From assembly GCA_964247055.1 (NCBI GenBank), contig OZ176059.1, forward strand, positions 2,542,001-2,606,000: DNA of 64,000 nt, read 5' to 3'. Shown here piece by piece: positions 1-12,378 of the stretch. Below the pieces are notes generated by a model. That model was given only the letters and a program-made list of their open reading frames with translations. It made no database searches and had not been told where the DNA came from. The DNA comes from Paragordius varius (taxonomy: Eukaryota > Nematomorpha). Position numbers and translations under genes: made by a program. Positions within the stretch are counted from its first letter, which is position 1. Every line of letters starts with the position of its first letter.

Positions 1-211
1 ACAGTTAGTATATGAATAAAGCTTCCATAAAAAATAAAAAAACCTTTAAGAACATATTATAAATATTATTATATTGATAGTTTTTTAAGGGTAAATCACT
101 TTACTCACATAACAAATTTTGTTATACAATAAACAAATCAGGTTATTCATTTGCAATAAAAATTGTAATTAATTTGTTTGGTTATTGTGATGGACAAATA
201 ATAAAATTTAC

Positions 212-2767
212 TTTTCCAGATGATTTGACACCACGGATGAGGCATAAAAATATAATAACCCAAGCCAGAATTAGGCAACCCAATAATTCCAAGCGTATGG
301 TACCTAAATCTTCGATTCCTGGTGAAAGTTGTAGGACACGCTTTCTATCGTTATATTATAATGGGTGAATAAAAAAATTATTTAAACATTATTTGAAAAC
401 AATATTAAAGTTAAATATAATCCTCAATTTATATGAAAAATGTTTCCCAACTATAATGTATGAAAAGTATTTTTGTGTTTTACAAAAACATTAAATGTCT
501 AACAAAACCATTTTTTTGCAAAAGGTTGTTTAAAGAAAATATAACATTTTCATTTAAGTTTATAAATATTTTTACAGATTTTTTAACAATTGTTAATACT
601 AAATATATATACATCCAATACTCTTCACTGGCTGATATACCCCTATCCGAAGTTTGCGCCGCAACAGCTGTTAAATTGTTGACAAGACTCGTAGTTACGT
701 TCGCAACACTGCCATTTTGAAACATAGTAGAGGGCGTATAATTGGTAGTCATGACCATATGTTTAGCACTGTTTCGAACAATGCACAAAGGAGAATTCCA
801 TTCATTGGAACAGCTGCTCCAGGGCAAGACTCGATTCCACGAGGAAAACAGGTAAAAAAAGTTCCAAGCCATAATAATGTTGTAGTAAATGCATACTATG
901 GCTGATATAATGACCATACCATAACCCAAACCTATATGTGTAAAAGTATAAGAAAGTAATGTAAAATGTATTTTATAAAATCATAAAAACATATAAACCG
1001 AAAAAGCACTTATTTTACTATCTCAGTATTTACAAAAAAAATGAATATTCACACAAATTATAACATGTAAAAATTGCAAACTTTTAAATATACCAAATTC
1101 AGTAGTTTTTTAATATTAACAATTTAAATATGGGTTAATAGTTACCCCAATTCGCGAATGAAAGTGTCAATATATAATACAAACCCTTTCACAAGATTTT
1201 TAAAATTCAACATTTGTTAAAAAATTATTCCTTCTCAGAAAACTCAAAATAAAAATTTAAATTCAACCCACCTTTAAAAAGGGGCGAGATCCTCCATATA
1301 GTTATTGGGCTAAGGTTAGCAAATTGTCCAAATGAAAATTCCAAAAAAACCAGGGGCATCCCACAAAACAGCATGAAAAACATGTATGGGATAAGGAAAG
1401 CGCCTATATATATAAATACATAGAATTAATATTTACATGATATAAGTATAGTTAGTTAATAACTATCATTATACTATAATTCGCCAAATATAATCAAGTA
1501 AAGTCTAGATAATTGCATATATATAAAACCTAAAACAATCCTTTTCATGCATTTTTAATATCAATATATCTTAATAATAGCTTATAATTTTTACAGATTT
1601 AGATTTAAAAAAAATTAATATCTGAGCCAATACCCAAAAATTTTTGTATGAAAAGGACGGTGGGTTATTTTTACTTAGTTATTCATTAGCCTAATGTAAG
1701 GATGTTAAATAAATTCACTAAACACCTTGGTGTAAAGCAAAAGAATTTATTTTTTTAACTATGCCATGATATAAAATTCCTTACCAAAAAAACCATGCTT
1801 ATTTATTTTACAATTAACCAAAAAAAATTAAGTTAAAACGAATCTAAAAGGGAAAGAGCCGAAATTGTTGATATTTTTAAAACCGCTCAAAAAAACAGAA
1901 CGGTGGTTTCAAAGAATTTAATTTTTCAAAAACTACCGCAGTTTTTTAAAATTGTTCATTTACAATAAATAAAATAATTAGGCATTTGTAAGGTAAAAAA
2001 ATTAAATCAAATTAAAATTCTTTGCGAACAAACAATGGCACCACATGTTTTTTTGGAAATATAAAAATATGCCTAAGCCAACCCGAAACTAATCGATTCA
2101 GAACCTTTAATTCCATATATGTGTAAAATTCAGGTTAAAATTCCTAAAATTTTGCAAGTTAAAGGGCTGATTCAACACAAACACTAAAATAGACTCAATA
2201 TATGTAATTTATCAATTTTATACCTCCTCCATTGGTGTAACAAATGTATGGGAAACGCCAAATATTTCCCAGGCCAATGGCAAACCCAACGCATGAAAGT
2301 ATAAAATCAAGTTTGCCCGTCCAAGTGTCACGTACCGTTGTCGTACTCATACTTCCGGTCCGGGCCGCCGTTTGACTTTTATTATTATGTTTAAATGAGG
2401 GTGGTGACGATAATTGTCCACTATCGCCCAACTTTTTATTGTCGTTCTTTGGTAAATTTGGTGTTGCTATTATAGTATTAGTTGTAATAGGTTGTTTAGA
2501 ACAAGTATTAATCTGGCTTTTAACATTGGTGCCATTTGAATTATCAACATTATCGGTCAATACGCTATCATTATTTCGGCTATTGACAATTTTGGTAGTA
2601 TAGTTTGTTAAATCATTAATCCCAATTTCAAGGTTATCCGCTGTTGTTGTGTCAATGTCTTGTAGAATATCCTTTTTATTATTTGTTTTATTAATGTCAT
2701 CAATTATGGATGAGGGACGGTCATTGTCTAAGGGTAATGCACTGGTACTACTTAATGAATCTGACAT
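212..2767 (-). CDS. SLC6 sodium/chloride-dependent amino-acid transporter, glycine-transporter-like (5' part)
   Basis: Plasma-membrane symporter that couples uptake of a small amino acid, probably glycine, to Na+ and Cl-. Four exons read on the minus strand: 2767-2224, 1403-1272, 931-613, 344-212. All borders are GT/AG and phases agree (376 codons); the rest lies left of the window. Residues 1-150 are a Ser/Thr/Asn/Asp-rich cytosolic tail. TM1 holds [14 protein letters not shown]; the Gly before LGN is the amino-acid-transporter form (monoamine carriers have Asp). TM2 with [18 protein letters not shown], the CxxxWNxxxC extracellular pair, four N-glycosylation sequons in loop 2 and the ASEEYW segment all match GlyT1/GlyT2 (SLC6A9/A5) as I remember them. 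The ATG at 2767 has an in-frame TAA 18 bases upstream, although TTATTAG just before it could be an acceptor from a 5' UTR exon. Family is certain; substrate is inferred. Confidence 0.88.
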
Positions 2768-4371
2768 ACGTGCTAATAAATTTTATATAGTATTAATAAA
2801 TAGAAAGTAAATATTTGTAATGACAAAAAAAATTAAATGTCGATTGTAAGGTGTGGTGGCCCGGTTTCATAATGACACCACATTTTCTGGGAAATATACG
2901 CGTAGCTTATTATCCGAACCATGACGCTTCTTTTCAAGAAATAAAGAAAATCTTTGTACCTTAAAATTTCGTTAATATCTTGACAAATAATATTAGTATT
3001 TAAGGTGTATGTATATGGATAAGTACCCTATGAATATGATAGATTTTTATTATTTTGGGCAGACGATTTAATGGTTGTATCTTAAAAACTATTTTTGAAA
3101 AATCAAAACTTGCAGAGTTTGAGAATCAGAAGGAGCTAATTAGTTTACGCTTTTATTAGATATTATAAGTATACGGAAGCTACGGTAGATACAAATTTAA
3201 TTGTAAATATCTATTATTGAAAAAATTGGGTCACCTAAATTGTATTACTACTATATATTATATAACAACACCTGTCTACTTTTTGTAGAAGACTTGGTGT
3301 TAATTATATATAATAGGCTTAGTCAGATATATAATAGAGATTTTACTTAAATTTTTCACAATATTTAACAGGATTTTCTAAAGTAAAAACATTGTACACA
3401 TAATTAATATTAAAATTAATAAGCCAGACTTGATATAAGACTTAGAATACTTAAATCTTTAAATAAAATAATTAAACGACTGTAATTTTAAATTTGTAGG
3501 TTAATATTAGGATACTATGGCATTTTAATATGTATATATTACTTGTGATATGGAATTATATATATTTTCTGATATGATATGAATGCGTTTTGATTTAAAA
3601 ACAAGATAATTAAAAATTTCGCGAAATGATTTGTTTAAAAACAGGAAATGAATGTAACAAAAACAGTGTGTTTGGTCCAAATTTTTGAAATATGATTAAT
3701 AAGAAAAATGTTTTCTGCCTATATTTATATAATTTTCATTAATGCCAAAGGCATTTTAGATTAAAAATTGATAAATTACACATCCTCCACGTTAATATTT
3801 TAAAAATAATAATCCAGTATAAGTAAGAACAAATTTATATGGTATAATGTGTGTGTTATTATTATGGTCGATATTATATATGTAAGTTATATATTATATG
3901 TTGTGTATATAGTTTTTTATAAAAATAAATATATAATAAAATCGATATATTAACTCGTATATTTTATTCATATTATTTGGCCTGTTATATGTTAAAACAA
4001 TAATTAAAACAATAAATGTTAAATTATATCCAATATACCACATTATTTTTCTGCTGGTCAAGACATTACTCATTTGAATTTGTTATTAATAATTAATTTT
4101 ATTCTGTTGAGTAAATCGTTCAAAAAATATCGATGTATGAAATGGAAACACAAATTTTAAAAAATTGTAATGTTTTTTATAAAAATATTTGTATATTTTT
4201 TTAAATTATCATACATCCTAACTTTAAATATATACTAAAAAAATCATATATTCTGACAAATAAATGTATCAGGATTCTCTCAGTAAATTTGATTTGTTAA
4301 AGCTTTATGAGTCAGTTAAAAAAATATTTACACTTTTTTGTTTATTGCTGCATATGAATAAATGCACATAC
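2768..4371. other. Intergenic, no gene recognised
   Basis: AT-rich sequence upstream of the SLC6 start. No open frame, RNA gene or repeat family that I recognise. The SLC6 promoter should lie here or further right, but no clear core element can be called by eye. Confidence 0.5.
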
Positions 4372-4457
4372 CGTTAATGTCCTGAGGCGTGTAAAAGGGT
4401 AGGATAGCGGTAAGGGTCGCTCTGTGTGGACATTAGCATGTCACCGTTTCTGGAGAC
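4372..4457 (-). other. Candidate short exon (possible 5' UTR exon of the SLC6 gene)
   Basis: This island is clearly richer in G+C than its surroundings. On the minus strand it is bounded by a good acceptor (TATCTAG) and a consensus donor (GTATGT). If spliced to the acceptor just before the SLC6 start codon it would be untranslated, because a stop precedes the only frame that would join. It could instead be the last exon of an unknown gene: one frame is open for about 27 codons and then stops. A tRNA-like box A resemblance on the plus strand is weak. Confidence 0.25.
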
Positions 4458-4741
4458 CTAGATAAAATAAATTTGGGTTAAGGTCGAATGCTTACTCCCA
4501 AAATTTATTTTAAAAAAATTTATAATAACCTGCATTGGCTGCGTTTAAAAAATATGTGATATCAATTTTGTTGATAGATTTACAGTTTTGAATCATAATG
4601 AAAGGTTATATAAACCTTTAAATTATGATAACCTTTTTTAATAATAATGGATTATTCTGAAGATATCATATTAATTTAAATTTAAAAAATTGTTTGTGCT
4701 GCTGAGGAAGTTCTTACGACTTGAACCTAAATTTTATTTTT

Positions 4742-5284
4742 AACACTTCGATTCAAATTGGGGTATCCAAATACCCCAGATTTTATTTAAGTTAATATTT
4801 CAAAAAAACTACTGAAATCGGTCCCAATTCAAATTTGTGCTTCTATTCTAATAAAAATTATATAAATAGGCCTAAATATCTAAATAAAATTTAGTTTTCG
4901 AAAAAAAAGTTCCATGTGGACGCCATTTTTACTATACAGCATTTTTGTAACATATCGTGTTTATTTAATTTTAAAGGTAAAATTATATCTAATTTTTTAT
5001 TTAAATCACATCTAACATAGATAGAAACAGAAATTGTTTATTGTATTATTTTTAAATATAACTAATAGACACATGTCTTTTTGACAAAATTTTTACCTCT
5101 GGGTTTTACCTTAAAATAAGTAATACCAAGTATTTTTGTATAAATTTTTTTTACATTTCGGTTAATTTGTGTTATATAAGTACAAACTTTTGCTTTGTCA
5201 ATTCCTTCCGTATATTTTTTGATGGGGTATCCAACTCCCACAATTTAAATCAAAGGACGAAATAAATGTGTTGTATCTTAGTGT
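4742..5284 (+). repeat. Inverted-repeat element, family F copy 1
   Basis: About 540 bp. Ends are imperfect inverted repeats built on AACACT, a variable spacer and ATTCAAATTGGGGTATC; the inner motif GGGTATCCAAATACCCC is itself a small palindrome. A second copy in the opposite orientation lies at 7963-8535 and a partial copy at 12660-12881. No coding capacity. Looks like a nonautonomous DNA transposon of unknown superfamily. Confidence 0.6.
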
Positions 5285-7680
5285 CAATAAAGCTTGGCCT
5301 TATTAAAAAATAATATCCCTTATTTAGTGATTTTTCGATATGAATTTCCACAAATGGGCTGATAAATTTCTTACATGCCTTAAAAGTAGATTATAAACTT
5401 TTGCATTCTCGGGTTCGTAGCATTACATAGAAATACACTCGCCTATTCCAACAGGTAAAATCGGAGCTAAAAAAATAATTTGATCATCATTACATTACTA
5501 GACAGTTAATTTAATAAATATCCCGAATAATATATCCATTTTGGGGGAAGGATTGATAATTGATTTGGGGCTTATGAGACATTTGTGAACTTTGTAATAA
5601 CTTTTATTTAATTAGCATTATTATAAATAAACTAAATGATTGAAGCTAAGTGATTTAATCAAAATTCTTTTGTTTCCATGTATCATAAACTTATTCAAGC
5701 CAAAAAAGCTTGAATATTATAGTTATGTTTGAGCTATAAAAGTTAACCATTTTTGATACTTGTTAGGGTTGGCTAGGGTATTTAAAATAAAAAAAGCCGG
5801 GATGGAATTTTTAATGTGTGTCATATTATTACATCAATTCATTTTTTATAATAAAAAGCTACTTACTTTAAAAATCAGCATTTATCAAAATTTGACCGAA
5901 ACCTCTATAAAATAAAATTGAAAATATTATAATACATATTACATATTTCGGTGTCGGTACGATATATATTACGTTATAAGAAAGGCTTGTTTGCTACCTA
6001 AATAAAGATAAATTTTTAAGAAAAATTTCTAAAAGCAAGGCCTCCATCTTTACTAGCGCTTTAAAATCACGTTTAAACCAAAAAAATCCATCAATCGTCA
6101 GTCGGAAAATATAAAAAATCGTCCTTATCAGGTAATATTATTTTTAAAAATACCGTTTTCGTCACTATAGTAACTATAACATTTAAATGTATATGTGTTT
6201 TTGATTCATTGTGTTGGTATTGCTTCTATCAAAAATATTTTTATTTTTTTGGTGTTTAACTACAATATTGATACTTAACCTTATTAAATTATGTAATTTG
6301 TAACTAAAAATTTTATATTTACGTATATAAACTGTTGTGTAGCGAAAAGCTCAAGATCTTAAAATAATCGGAAAATTGATTAATTTTACCCTTGGCAATT
6401 TACTTTGTAAATTACAGCAAAATGAAGTTTTATGTTTTATACAAAAATTATGTTATTTTCTTATTCTATTGTTAAAAATATTTATAACGTATATATTAAA
6501 ACATAATTAATTATAAATAAAATGAAATGCCTTAAGCCTTTCTTTTAACCAGTAATAAACGTTTTATGGGAGACGATTAACTAAATTTTTTACTCTAATT
6601 TATTCAAAAAAACAAGCTCCCACTTCCCTTGGGCTATAACAAGAATATGCAATATACCGATAAAGTGATGATACACCTCATTACCTTTTAGGGTATTTTA
6701 CATCCCATTCAAAAGCTATTTCTAAATTTAATTATCTTAAAAAGTATTCAAGGTATTAGGCCAAATTTAAAAAATATGCTTTGTTTAGCTTTTTAAGGGA
6801 AGCCTCAATTTTTTAAACAAAATGTTAAAAAATCTTCATTTCAAACTTTGCCACTATTTTTCATGTTTAATTTTTTTTTAATTATTAGCCAATATTATAA
6901 CAGGGAAATTAATGTATATTATGATCAATACGGACTACATTTTACTGACAAACATTTGATATTTTTTGACTTTAAATCAGCTGTTTATGTCAATTGCGTT
7001 TTGGACCTGTCACGCTTTTATACAAAAAAACTGTAAAAATATAAGCTTTCGTTCTATTTATGACAGAAGAACAATGTTTAATATTTAAATTTTGTCTAAA
7101 AAACAATCTAATAGTTTAACTCTGGGTTGTAAAACTAGTCCAAAATGTCATCGCGCACAAAAAATAAAACATTAATATAAAGTAATTATATTTAATAGCC
7201 TGAAATTTTATATTAATTACTTTAAATTTATGACTGATCATCAAAATCCAAAAATATTAATTCCGTTTCTAAACAATTTTGCAAAAATTAGCTTTCTATT
7301 CCATTTATTTCTCACATACATTTATTTTTGTTTCATATTTAAATTATGGAATATTCTATTACTATGAGATAGGGTGGATAAAATGTGACAAAAAATTAGG
7401 CAAATAAATTATAAAAAATTTTATGCTGCTTTTATAGAAAAAAAGCATTAAAATAATGCCTTATATCCAAATTTTTAAAGAAAATAAATTCAAAAAGAAA
7501 CATTTTTGAAACCGTTAAAAACCGCGATTCCATTTAGTGCTTAGGGTTTAAAAAAAATATTTTGCTTTTAAAACAATTTTAAAATAAGCTACTGATTTTA
7601 TTTCGATCCCTTATAAACATCTTTTAATTTAGATGTGTAAAAATGGTTGAATTAGATTTTTGATATATTAAATCACGAGT
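5285..7680. other. Intergenic, no gene recognised
   Basis: AT-rich, no convincing coding region. One 65-base stretch near 5388-5453 (+) is open between an AG and a consensus GTAAAA donor, but it matches nothing I know and could be chance. Confidence 0.4.
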
Positions 7681-7945
7681 TACCCAGTAAAAAATGAAAA
7701 ATTGTACGGACAAAATGTAAAAATAAAAAGACAATTTTTTTTAAACGACAACCGTATTTTTTTTAAACCATATTTATCCTATAAAAATTATTTAATTACG
7801 ATCGAAAATTGATTGGGTTACCATTTCACATCTTCATTTTATATTGTGTGTTCAAAAAAATGAGTAATAAAAAAATTTTAAAAAGTATGGTTTTCTTTGA
7901 TATAAACATTTGTCTTTATATTTTTATATTTCAATTTTTACTGTA
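7681..7945. mobile_element. MITE family E, copy 1
   Basis: Palindrome-like element ending in CAGTAAAAA...TTTTTACTG next to TA. The arms carry TACGGACAAAA and ATAAAGACAA, shared with copies at 45185-45460 and 46316-46599. TA borders and CAGT ends suggest a Tc1/mariner-type nonautonomous element. Confidence 0.6.
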
Positions 7946-7962
7946 AAAGAGTTCGGTCCTTT

Positions 7963-8535
7963 AACACTACGATACAACACATTCATTTTGGTCCTTCGAT
8001 TCAAATTGGGGTAGTTAAATACCCCAGGCGTGTTTAAAATTAAATTTTTAAAAAATATGGAATAAATCAAAACTATCGCAAAATTTTGCACTTATATAAC
8101 ATTAATAAACCGAAATATTTTAAAAATTTTATTCAAAAATACTTGATATTACTTATTTTAAGCTAAAACCGAAAGGTAAAAATTTAGTCAATGTGGCATG
8201 TGTGCAATGATAAAATTGAAAAATAATACATAATAAACCACTTTTTTATTTCTATCAATGTTAAATGCAATAAAAAATTCTTGAATTTACCCTTAAAATT
8301 AAATGAAGACGATATTTTGCAAAAATTTTGTAAAATAAAAATGGCGTCGAAGTAGTTTGACATGGAACTTTTTTTTCAAAACAATTTATTTATATATTTT
8401 GGCATATTTATATAATTTTTATTAGGATAGAAGCATAAATTTAAATTGAGACCGTTTCCTTCAGTTGTTTGTAAAAAATCCTAACTCAAATTTAGTCTGG
8501 GGTATTTAGATACCCCAACTTGAATTGAATTGTTA
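7963..8535 (-). repeat. Inverted-repeat element, family F copy 2
   Basis: Reverse-orientation copy of the element at 4742-5284. It shares the GGGGTAT...ATACCCC palindrome at both ends, the TTCTATCCTAATAAAAATT stretch (minus strand) and the ends with GATACAACACAT. Starts 17 bp after MITE E copy 1. No ORF. Confidence 0.6.
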
Positions 8536-8959
8536 AATATGCACCATATATATATAATACTATCCAGTCAAAAAACGGTTTCATACTCATTAAAACTCTT
8601 ATAAATTAGATTGTTACGTTGCTTTGATTATTCAAAATTATTTGATGGCAAACAACAAATAATATAATTTTAATAATCATATATTTAGCCAAATGGAATT
8701 ATGATTAGATATTAATTTTTAAGTATGGTATATGTTACTTATAGTTTGTTATAGTTTAGATCAGGAGTGTCCATAATACCATCCACCATCCGGGATATTA
8801 TGTGTGCCTGGTAAAAAATTTGTAAAATCACAATTTGAAAACAAATTCTGAAAATATCCTAACAAATGGTAGTAAATTGATATTACTTGACAAACGTTCT
8901 CAATAAGCATTTTTAATTGGCAAGGAACTAACAAAAATTGGTGAATAATATAGAATATA

Positions 8960-9755
8960 CAGGGCTTGGAACCGGTTTAAAAAAAGTGGAACCGGGTCCG
9001 GGTCGGTTCCTGAACAAGTGGAAGCGGAACCGCGTTGGTTCTTAATAATTTCAAAACACGAACCGGGCGGGTACTGAAATTTTGGAACTGGAACCGGGGT
9101 GGTTCCTTAAAAATTTATCGGTTCCGGAACCGGTTAGGACCGGTTCCGTTTTCGGTTCCTGGCTTTTAATTAATTCATTTACAAAATTATTATTATAATA
9201 ATACAACCAAAATTAAATCAAACAATTTATTATGAATTGCCAAATGTATAGTGAAAGGTAGCATAATAAATGAAACAAATTATAAAAATATAATAGGAAA
9301 ATCTATAAGTGGTATAAAATGAGAGTTAAATTAAGTGTGGCATCTAAAAAAACTTTATTTAACTAAAAAATTATTGCTCCTAGCAATTCGCTGGTCAAAC
9401 CTGCTTCTCAAGTCTGAAAATAGAAAATTAAGGGTGAAAAATTCCTTTCAACGGCAACCTAAACATGAGTTATGACTTAGTTTTTTTAGAAGAGCCGAAT
9501 CGTCCATAATTCAGAGAGTAGGTGTTGTAACGTGTAGTGGTACAATCAAATTTAAAAAAAATTCTTTTATAATAAAAATCATATGGGAACCAGTAATTAA
9601 GGGGGTGGAACCGGAACCGGTTGATTCCTAAAAATTTATAGAACCGGGGTGGTTCCTGAAATTTTGGAATCGGTACCGGGGTGGTTCTCGGAGAAATCCC
9701 AATAGAACAGGTTCTTATTAAAATCCCAGGAACCGGGTTCCGGTTCCAAGCCCTG
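8960..9755. mobile_element. GGTTCC-rich hAT-like nonautonomous element
   Basis: Starts CAGGGCTTGGAACCGG and ends CCGGTTCCAAGCCCTG, a 16-bp perfect terminal inverted repeat. CAGGG ends are typical of hAT elements. The flanks share only TAGAA, so an 8-bp target duplication, if present, is decayed. Inside are many GGAACCGG/CCGGTTCC motifs near both ends and an AT-rich centre without coding potential. Related scraps occur near 18.19-18.45 kb and 20.49-20.58 kb inside ABCC10 introns. Confidence 0.7.
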
Positions 9756-9959
9756 TAGAAAAGTTATTTATTTCGTATTTTTCTATACAATGCTAGCGTA
9801 AATCTCGTGCTACTACGCAGCCCGAGGAAGTCATTTAGACTTCTGGGGGGGGGAGGGGGCTATTTAAAAAAAGTGGTTAATAAAATGATCCATATATGTG
9901 GATTATTTCGAAACATTATTTAATAGCTATGATCTCATAGGATTTTTAAAACGGTGCAT

Positions 9960-11060
9960 TCTAACTAATATATTGTTTACGGGTGCAAAGGCCCCAAATT
10001 GACGGCTAACGGAAAAAACCGCTATCCTATAATTTTTACCTTTTTATGGGTAAAGTTTAAACCAAAGCCATGCCATTTTTGTATGGCGTCTCAGTTTTAA
10101 ACCGGTAGACATCTGCCCATAGGCCTTTATGGAAAAAGCGCTAAGTTAAATTTTTTGCCTTTATAGGGAAAATATTTGGAATCATCTTTTTTGCCTTTAT
10201 AGGGAAAATATTTGGAATCATCTCTGAGACCATCGTTTCATGGGTTATTCGATAAAATACCTCAACGCTAAACAATCGCTATATGATGGCGTAATTTTAG
10301 GGCACAAAGGCTTCAAATTAACGGCTAATAAAAAAAGGCCTTACCTTAATTTTCATCTAGTTACGGGTAATATTTCGAACTTTAAATGAGCTCATATGGC
10401 ATAAGTTTTCTTTAAATTAGATCCAAAACAACGCGATTTCCATATAGTTGCACAGTTTTTGGCGGGTAGCTTCTTTGGTCAAAATTTTTGTCTTTATATG
10501 GAGAAATCTGGAATTAAAATGTCCATATGTTCCTATGAGTTCTTGGAAATATTGCTTCAAAAATAAAAAATTGTTCTATGGCGGCGAATTTCAGGGCGTA
10601 AAATTTTTCTTAGCGACTCATTAAAATAACCTCCTATACTATTTGTTTTTTAAGGGGTAATAAATATTTTAGGCCCTTATTGAACTCATATAGTCTCATA
10701 AGTTATCGGAAATTTGGCTCCAAAGGCATGCTGTATCGATATAGTGACGCATTTTTACGCGGGTAGCCTTTACACAGAGTCTGTTTAACCGCTAATTTAA
10801 ATAATCCACTCATTTTTGACTTTTTACGGGTAATATTTTAAGCATATATTGAATTCATATGGCCTGATAGGTTTTCTGAAATTTAGTCCCAAAAGCAGGC
10901 GATTTCGATATGATGGGTCAGTTTTTAGCGGGTATCTTTTTACCCAACAGCTAACACCAAAAAAACGCTTGGTAAAATTGCCTTTTAACAGGAAATACCT
11001 AGAATCTTAATTAAATTTTTACGGTCTCCTACTTTGGGCGAAAAATAGAATCAAAAAATT
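9960..11060. repeat. Degenerate tandem array, period about 150-180 bp
   Basis: A phrase of the type TTTTTACGGGTAATATTT recurs at roughly 10042, 10181/10213, 10367, 10490, 10655, 10838 and 10989. Each occurrence is followed by CATATGGC-like, GCGATTTCGATATAG-like and AGCGGGTAGC-like phrases in the same order. That is about six or seven diverged units of a satellite-like repeat. One small subunit of about 32 bp is duplicated exactly at 10162-10223. No coding frame survives across units. Confidence 0.6.
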
Positions 11061-12378
11061 GAAAAAAGTGGCATTTTACGGGGGGAGCGGGTACAAAGAA
11101 GGCCTAAATTAAAAAAACGAGCCGACTATGTTCGGCGCAATCGAAAATAAGTAAAAAAAACATATTTGAAATCGAATGGTCCAACACGTCGGGAAAATTG
11201 ACTTAAAGACACGATTTTTGTGGACTTCTGTTTTTTTAAAAAACCCGTTTCTTACAACAGGGTGGGCCCGTACTGGGGCCTGATTCAAAAAAAGGGCGAA
11301 GCTATTGTCGGGGCATTCATTAATGATTATATTTTTTCGATATGGATTTGGGTCTACCAGTTTTCCGGAAACAGATTACAAAGCCACCACTTTTCATTTT
11401 TATAAATATATAGATATCCATTGTACAATATTTTTTCCCATCAAAATGGAACGACCATCACAAATTTTTAAATTATTATGTTTAAAAAAATTGATCATAT
11501 GAAATCATTTTTTCTCGTATCCAATTGAATATAATTTACCATGCTCACAATTTTTTTGAATATCTTACATTTGACACTTAAAGACCACAGTAATTATTTA
11601 CGTAGGTATTTTTATCTATGGACATAGAACATAAACTTGATTTAATTAATAAATCTGATAAGAAACCATAAACTTATGACTGATATAAATGCGTTAATTA
11701 TATACTATGATAACTTGGTGGGAAAAATGGCACACCCATTGAACGTAAATAATTCATATTTAACCTCATGTTAACTATTTGTATATTTTTTTGTGCCAAA
11801 AATGATCCAAGTTATCCCCGTATAATTAAGACGCTTTTAATAAATCCTAATGAATTTATTAAAATATTTTTGGTGAAAATGGATATTTTAAGAAATGTGT
11901 CTAAAACCTTTGTTTTTGTGAAAAAAATCACTAATTTTAGATATAAGCTCGTTTAACATTATCCCTGAAAAAGACAAATCAAAACGAGGCTATATATAAA
12001 AAATCGAATCATAAATCCAACAAAGCAAGTCTGATTGCTAAATTTGATAAAAACTAAAAAAAATATATTCAATACAACAACCATACATATTTAAAATGTT
12101 AATTATGCATACACAACACATTTATTAATTGTATTTATATATATAAAAGTGCAACAAGAAATTTTTTTTAATCCCGCATTAGATAAAAACAAAATTATAC
12201 TATAATTAACGCCGAGGTAAATTTTTTGGGAAAAAAACAATATTTTTACGAGAAAAAAAATGGTTTTAATATAAATTCGAGTATAGCTAATATATATATT
12301 GTAACAATCAATCAAAAGAGACAAGCTAATTAACCAAAATATTACATAAATTATTAAAATAAATTTTTAATCATTATG
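11061..12378. other. Intergenic, no gene recognised
   Basis: The first 300 bases are less AT-rich and may be the tail of the tandem array. The remainder is AT-rich with only short chance frames. Confidence 0.4.

Noticed and set aside
4380-4500. tRNA-like or SINE-like box A/box B resemblance
   Set aside because: Box B is poor, no tail or target duplication is visible, and minus-strand splice signals explain the island better.
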